A stretch of DNA of 10,034 bases from Acidimicrobiales bacterium (lineage in GTDB: Bacteria > Actinomycetota > Acidimicrobiia > Acidimicrobiales > Iamiaceae). The notes under the pieces are model-generated. The model was not told the origin of the DNA. It worked only from the letters and a program-made list of their open reading frames with translations, and ran no database searches. The translations under genes were made by a program, and so were the position numbers. Position 1 is the first letter of the stretch. Each line of letters begins with the position of its first letter. The stretch is from assembly GCA_020439605.1 (NCBI GenBank), contig JAGQSI010000048.1, positions 1 to 10,034 of the forward strand, read 5' to 3'. Positions 7,460 to 10,034 of this stretch are shown here, one piece after another.

Positions 7460-7786
7460 ATGGGCAACGCCATAAAATCTCTAACGAGCGCCACCTTTCC
7501 CGAGGCCATAGCTGCTGCCGACAAGCCAGTGCTGGTGGACTTCTGGGCTGAATGGTGCGGGCCATGCAAGCGCATCGCCCCGATCCTTGATGAGGTAGCC
7601 GGTGAGAATGCTGATCAGTTGACCATCGCAAAGGTCAATGTTGACGACAGTCCAGATATCGCACGCCAGTACGACATCATGAGTATTCCTACGCTCATCG
7701 TGTTCAAGGACGGCAAGCCAGTGCACCGGTTCCAGGGTGCTCATGGCAAGGCATCGCTACTTCAGGAACTCAGCGACTACCTCTAG
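7460..7786 (+). CDS. trxA: Thioredoxin
   Basis: This small cytoplasmic dithiol protein of 108 residues has standard thioredoxin length. It reduces disulphides in client proteins and is recharged by TrxB. The active site FWAEWCGPCK carries C33 and C36; D27 (VDFWA) is the usual buried acid, and the cis-proline is P77 in SIPTLIVFKDGK. The C-terminal helix is conventional and there is no signal peptide. The ATG at 7460 has a strong ribosome site, AAGGAG at 7447-7452, with a seven-base gap. It is the last gene of the rightward block and is followed by a strong terminator at 7813-7850. In mycobacteria cwlM follows the equivalent trxC, but it is absent here. Confidence 0.97.
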   Translation: MGNAIKSLTSATFPEAIAAADKPVLVDFWAEWCGPCKRIAPILDEVAGENADQLTIAKVNVDDSPDIARQYDIMSIPTLIVFKDGKPVHRFQGAHGKASLLQELSDYL

Positions 7787-7812
7787 TTCCCCCCACTTTT
7801 AGGTAGTCAAAC

Positions 7813-7850
7813 ATGGGCCGGTCCGTTGAGGACCGGCCCATTTGCGTTTT
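7813..7850 (+). terminator. Rho-independent terminator after trxA
   Basis: A perfect 12-bp stem (ATGGGCCGGTCC at 7813-7824 pairing with 7830-7841) closes a five-base loop GTTGA and is followed by TTGCGTTTT at 7842-7850. It sits 26 bases after the trxA stop and so ends the rightward operon. The opposite strand has only a GTTTGAC tract after the stem, so termination in that direction would be weaker. Confidence 0.9.
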
Positions 7851-7880
7851 CATGGCCACTTCTATCCGGATTCGGCCATG
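7851..7880. repeat. Inverted repeat with internal palindrome
   Basis: CATGGCC at 7851-7857 and GGCCATG at 7874-7880 form perfect 7-base arms around a 16-base spacer, and the spacer contains the 8-base palindrome ATCCGGAT (7864-7871). It directly follows the terminator tail. There is no T tract after it, so it is not an obvious second terminator. The role is unknown. Confidence 0.45.
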
Positions 7881-7928
7881 GACACCGGCCCACGCTCTAT
7901 TGACAGTTTGTCCCTTAGGAACTTGGAA

Positions 7929-7981
7929 CTTTAGGGTTCATGGGCACTCCGAGACAGAAAGTCTGCGTTCGAACCCTAAAG
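7929..7981. repeat. Long-armed inverted repeat with nested hairpin, function unknown
   Basis: CTTTAGGGTTC (7929-7939) pairs perfectly with GAACCCTAAAG (7971-7981), giving an 11-bp stem around a 31-base interior. The interior has its own hairpin, AGAC (7952-7955) with GTCT (7961-7964) around AGAAA. No T tract follows on either strand. A further small hairpin, GCTT/AAGC at 7982-7994, comes immediately after. It could be part of a structured RNA or a protein-binding site between the two convergent operons. No known RNA family was recognised. Confidence 0.5.
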
Positions 7982-8007
7982 GCTTCGGCAAAGCTAGAGG
8001 GATACAG

Positions 8008-8039
8008 TTACCCACACCGTTTCCCACAGCTGTGGAAAA
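8008..8039. promoter_or_regulatory. Cluster of three DnaA-box-like 9-mers
   Basis: TTACCCACA (8008-8016) differs from the DnaA box TTATCCACA at one position, TTTCCCACA (8020-8028) at two, and the reverse-strand TTTTCCACA (8031-8039) at one. The second and third face each other across GC and form a 12-base palindrome, CCACAGCTGTGG (8024-8035). A 7-base inverted pair, GTTACCC (8007-8013) and GGGTAAC (8052-8058), flanks the group. Three close matches in 32 bases next to parAB suggests DnaA binding, either as an auxiliary site or as part of an origin. dnaA itself is not in the window. Confidence 0.45.
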
Positions 8040-8059
8040 CCCGTTACTACAGGGTAACG
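8036..8059 (-). terminator. Possible weak terminator after parB
   Basis: Read on the minus strand, CGTTAC and GTAACG (8042-8059) form a 6-bp stem with a six-base loop, followed by GGTTTT (8036-8041), 28 bases beyond the parB stop. The stem is short and the T run brief, so this is only a candidate. It overlaps the DnaA-box-like group, which may be its real explanation. Confidence 0.35.
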
Positions 8060-8087
8060 TTGAGGATCCCTGCGTATTCCTACAGGT

Positions 8088-9011
8088 TTAGGGTGTTTCA
8101 GGCGGAGTCGTCATCGCTCGGTAGATTCGCTCTAGATCTTCCAAGCTGACGAAGTCAATGGTTACCTTGCCACGCTTGGATCCCATCGAGACTTTCACCC
8201 TGGTATCAAGACGATCAGATAGCAAGTTCTCGAGCTCCAACAGTCCTGGTGGGCGTAGCTGACGACCTCCTGAGCCAGAAGGTGAAGTGCCAGCCTCTCC
8301 CCCGCTTGAACCTTCCTGTGAGTCTTCTTCCGGATCGGCTCCACCAGAGCGGGCGCGAACTGCCTCTTCTACAGCACGGACACTCAACTCTTCTGCAATC
8401 GCTCGGCGGGCCAAAGCTTCTTGAAAGGCTCTATCTGGGGTACCAAGTAGGGCCCGAGCATGGCCTGGAGATAGTTGCCGTTCGGCCACCAACTTCTGAA
8501 TAGAAGCCGGTAACTGGAAAAGCCGCAACATGTTCGAGACCGCTGAACGACTCTTCCCGACTCGGCGCGCAACTTCTTCATGGCTGAGTTGAAAGTCCTC
8601 AATCAACTCCTGATATGCGGCAGCCTCTTCCATAGCATGAAGGTCTTCTCGATGAAGGTTCTCCACCAAGGCCTGCTCAAGGGAGGCGGTCTCATCAATC
8701 TTGCGAACTATGGCGGGAATACTCTGTAAGCCAGCACGCTTAGCTGCACGCCATCTTCTCTCTCCAGCAATCAGTTCGTATCGATCAACTCCGCTCGGGC
8801 GAACCAGAACAGGTTGAAGAACTCCCAGCTCGCGAATTGAGTCGGTCAGGGACACGAGCGCTTCTTCATCGAAATACCCGCGGGGCTGATGCTGATTAGG
8901 CTCGATCTGGCTGACCGGCAAATCCTTCAGTGCGGCATCTTCGCTTGGTCCTGTGAGATCGCTTGGAATAAGCGCCCCAAGTCCTTTTCCTAAACCACTA
9001 CGCCGGGCCAC
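8088..9011 (-). CDS. parB: Chromosome partitioning protein ParB (CTP-dependent clamp)
   Basis: ParB binds parS, spreads as a CTP-loaded clamp and recruits ParA and SMC for chromosome segregation. The 307-residue protein starts with the typical ARRSGLGKGLGALIP segment (ParA-interacting N-terminus). The ParB/Srx CTP-binding domain follows (about 30-125) with GERRWRAAKRAG (83-94) and ENLHRED (117-123; more often ENxQRxD). The helix-turn-helix is at about 144-165 (SHEEVARRVGKSRSAVSNMLRL). A Gly/Ser/Glu-rich linker (221-250) leads to the C-terminal dimerisation domain (257-300, VKVSMGSKRGKVTIDF). Two GTG codons are adjacent. I chose the one at 9011 because the strong AAGGAGGT at 9017-9024 is then correctly spaced; the GTG at 9014 would leave only two bases. 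The start lies inside the 3' end of parA, so the two genes are coupled. Confidence 0.96.
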   Translation of the reverse strand: MARRSGLGKGLGALIPSDLTGPSEDAALKDLPVSQIEPNQHQPRGYFDEEALVSLTDSIRELGVLQPVLVRPSGVDRYELIAGERRWRAAKRAGLQSIPAIVRKIDETASLEQALVENLHREDLHAMEEAAAYQELIEDFQLSHEEVARRVGKSRSAVSNMLRLFQLPASIQKLVAERQLSPGHARALLGTPDRAFQEALARRAIAEELSVRAVEEAVRARSGGADPEEDSQEGSSGGEAGTSPSGSGGRQLRPPGLLELENLLSDRLDTRVKVSMGSKRGKVTIDFVSLEDLERIYRAMTTPPETP

Positions 9012-9852
9012 CACTTACCTCCTTGGCTAACTCTCTATAGGCGACTGCGCCCCTTGATGTCGGATCAAAGGCTGTGATTGGTTGGCCATATGAGGGAGCT
9101 TCAGATAGCCGAACCGTGCGTGGGATCATGACTCGACACACCTTGTCTCCAAAGTGTTCCCGAACTTCCTGAGCCACCTGATCAGAAAGCTTGGTCCTTG
9201 CGTCATACATAACCAAGACGATCGTAGAGATCTCCAGAACCGGATTGAGATTCTTGGTCACCAAACCAACGTTGCGCATGAGCTGACCGAGACCCTCAAG
9301 CGCGTAGTACTCGCATTGAATCGGTACTAGTACCTCACTCGCAGCAGCCATTCCATTAATTGTGAGAAGGCCAAGTGAAGGTGGACAGTCGATGAGTACG
9401 TAGTCGTAGTCATCTCGAACTTCTGCCAATGCATGTTTCAGTCGCAGTTCACGGCTGAAAGCAGGTACCAATTCAATCTCTGCTCCAGCCAGATCAAGAC
9501 TGGCCGGCGCAACGAACAGGTTCTTTACAGATGATGCCTCCACACAGTCCTCAATCGGGACATCACTAAGAATGACGTCGTACATACTGGCTTGAAGACC
9601 ACGGATGTTGATTCCAAGCCCAGTACTCGCATTGCCCTGGGGATCTAGATCCACTACCAACACTCGGTATCCAAGATCTGCCAGAGCTGCCCCGAGGTTG
9701 ACCGTGGTTGTGGTCTTACCCACACCACCCTTTTGGTTGGCGATTGCCAAGATCCGTGGCAGAGGTGGACGACTCGGCTTAGCCGTAAGGCCCGATGATA
9801 TTGGAGTGTTCTCAGGCTCACTCGCCTCGACCTCAGACGATATATCTGTCAC
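8998..9852 (-). CDS. parA: Chromosome partitioning ATPase ParA
   Basis: This Walker-type ATPase (284 residues) binds DNA nonspecifically when ATP-loaded and drives ParB-parS movement. Motifs are the deviant Walker A KGGVGKTT (41-48) with signature lysine K41 and P-loop lysine K46, the A' motif VVDLDPQGN (66-74), Walker B YVLIDCPPSLG (151-161), and the family segments QCEYYALEGLGQL (179-191) and IPRTVRLSEAPSYGQPI (243-259). A roughly 32-residue hydrophilic extension precedes the ATPase core, as in other chromosomal actinobacterial ParA proteins. The start is GTG at 9852, supported by AAAGGA at 9860-9865 (minus strand) with a seven-base gap. It overlaps parB by 14 bases and has a parS site about 55 bases upstream, which may allow autoregulation. 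Confidence 0.97.
   Translation of the reverse strand: MTDISSEVEASEPENTPISSGLTAKPSRPPLPRILAIANQKGGVGKTTTTVNLGAALADLGYRVLVVDLDPQGNASTGLGINIRGLQASMYDVILSDVPIEDCVEASSVKNLFVAPASLDLAGAEIELVPAFSRELRLKHALAEVRDDYDYVLIDCPPSLGLLTINGMAAASEVLVPIQCEYYALEGLGQLMRNVGLVTKNLNPVLEISTIVLVMYDARTKLSDQVAQEVREHFGDKVCRVMIPRTVRLSEAPSYGQPITAFDPTSRGAVAYRELAKEVSGGPA
9017..9024 (-). promoter_or_regulatory. Strong ribosome binding site of parB that decides its start
   Basis: On the minus strand AAGGAGGT lies inside the last codons of parA. It is five bases from the GTG at 9011 but only two bases from the GTG at 9014. This favours 9011 as the start and shows that parB can be initiated independently even though it overlaps parA. 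Confidence 0.75.
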
Positions 9853-9906
9853 CCGCCCATCCTTTCACTTCAGCAACAGGGGGCTTCTACCCCAGAAGGC
9901 TTTGAG

Positions 9907-9922
9907 GGTTTCACGTGAAACA
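9907..9922. promoter_or_regulatory. parS: parS centromere-like site
   Basis: The 14-base palindrome GTTTCACGTGAAAC (9908-9921) is exact. The surrounding 16-mer differs from the consensus TGTTTCACGTGAAACA only at the first base (G instead of T). It is the ParB nucleation site and lies in the leader of parAB, 55 bases before the parA start, so ParB bound here could also affect parAB transcription. No other copy was seen in the window. Confidence 0.95.
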
Positions 9923-10034
9923 GTCCCATGCGGCGGCGACTGCACCTCCCGCCAACACTAGCGTTTCAAACCCAGCGAACATAGGACCCTAGGACAAAGA
10001 GCCGACATTTTCTGGGAGCAACTCAAAGTTTCGG

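Noticed and set aside
7900..7905. TTGACA as a housekeeping -35 box in the trxA-parB gap
   Set aside because: No -10 like TANNNT lies 16-18 bases downstream and no gene follows on the plus strand; it also forms part of a small GACA/TGTC hairpin.
7967..7976. GTTCGAACCC resembling a tRNA T-loop
   Set aside because: The flanking bases do not form a proper T stem, and no acceptor, D or anticodon arm of the right size can be drawn; the sequence is explained by the 11-bp inverted repeat.
7813..8091. Open frame of 92 codons on the plus strand starting inside the trxA terminator
   Set aside because: It begins in the terminator stem, runs through the inverted repeats and the DnaA-box-like group, has no ribosome site and a composition unlike a protein.
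9958..10034. Short reverse-strand open frames at the right edge as the end of rsmG
   Set aside because: The two frames give tails of 14 and 24 residues with none of the usual RsmG C-terminal pattern, and they cannot be told apart from chance.
1..10034. CRISPR arrays, insertion sequences, phage genes or restriction/defence genes
   Set aside because: No regularly spaced repeats, transposase or integrase motifs or defence domains were seen; the region is a conserved chromosomal core locus.

Overview
The window looks like a piece of an actinobacterial (Actinomycetota) chromosome close to the replication origin, possibly from the Acidimicrobiia. The evidence is gene order. A DUF6049-type secreted protein, a Ser/Thr kinase carrying an MviN-type ectodomain, an ECF sigma factor, an anti-sigma factor, trxB and trxA all run rightward, and parB and parA face them from the right. 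This matches the block Rv3908 to Rv3918c of Mycobacterium tuberculosis (mutT4, DUF6049, mviN, sigM, rsmA, trxB2, trxC, cwlM, then parB and parA). The class assignment is weaker and rests on general impression.

Layout. Bases 1-51 are the 3' end of an upstream gene. Bases 48-2039 encode a secreted, C-terminally anchored DUF6049-like protein. Bases 2097-2933 encode a DegV fatty-acid-binding protein. Bases 2942-4561 encode a transmembrane Ser/Thr kinase, followed by a SigM-like sigma factor (4558-5148) and its probable membrane anti-sigma factor (5145-5978); these three are joined by four-base ATGA overlaps. A small two-helix membrane protein follows (6022-6372), then thioredoxin reductase (6434-7396) and thioredoxin (7460-7786), closed by a strong terminator. 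A 301-base convergent intergenic region (7787-8087) holds the terminator, several inverted repeats and a tight group of DnaA-box-like 9-mers. ParB (8088-9011) and ParA (8998-9852) lie on the minus strand, with a nearly perfect parS site in their leader.

How the genes fit together. The left half is an envelope and redox stress module. A membrane kinase senses outside the cell, a sigma/anti-sigma pair transmits to transcription, and the thioredoxin system repairs disulphide damage. Both trxB and trxA are preceded by the same ECF-type promoter signature (GGGAA[C/T], 18 bases, GTT), which suggests sigma control of the thioredoxin genes, perhaps by the neighbouring factor. The right half is the chromosome partition system with its centromere-like site.

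Differences from the textbook locus are the main points of interest. The MurJ flippase gene is absent and degV sits in its place. The MviN-type ectodomain is attached to a kinase whose catalytic residues all look intact. No cwlM is present. The anti-sigma factor lacks zinc-ligand cysteines but has two cysteines in its outer domain. I did not find a wholly new defence or mobile system here.
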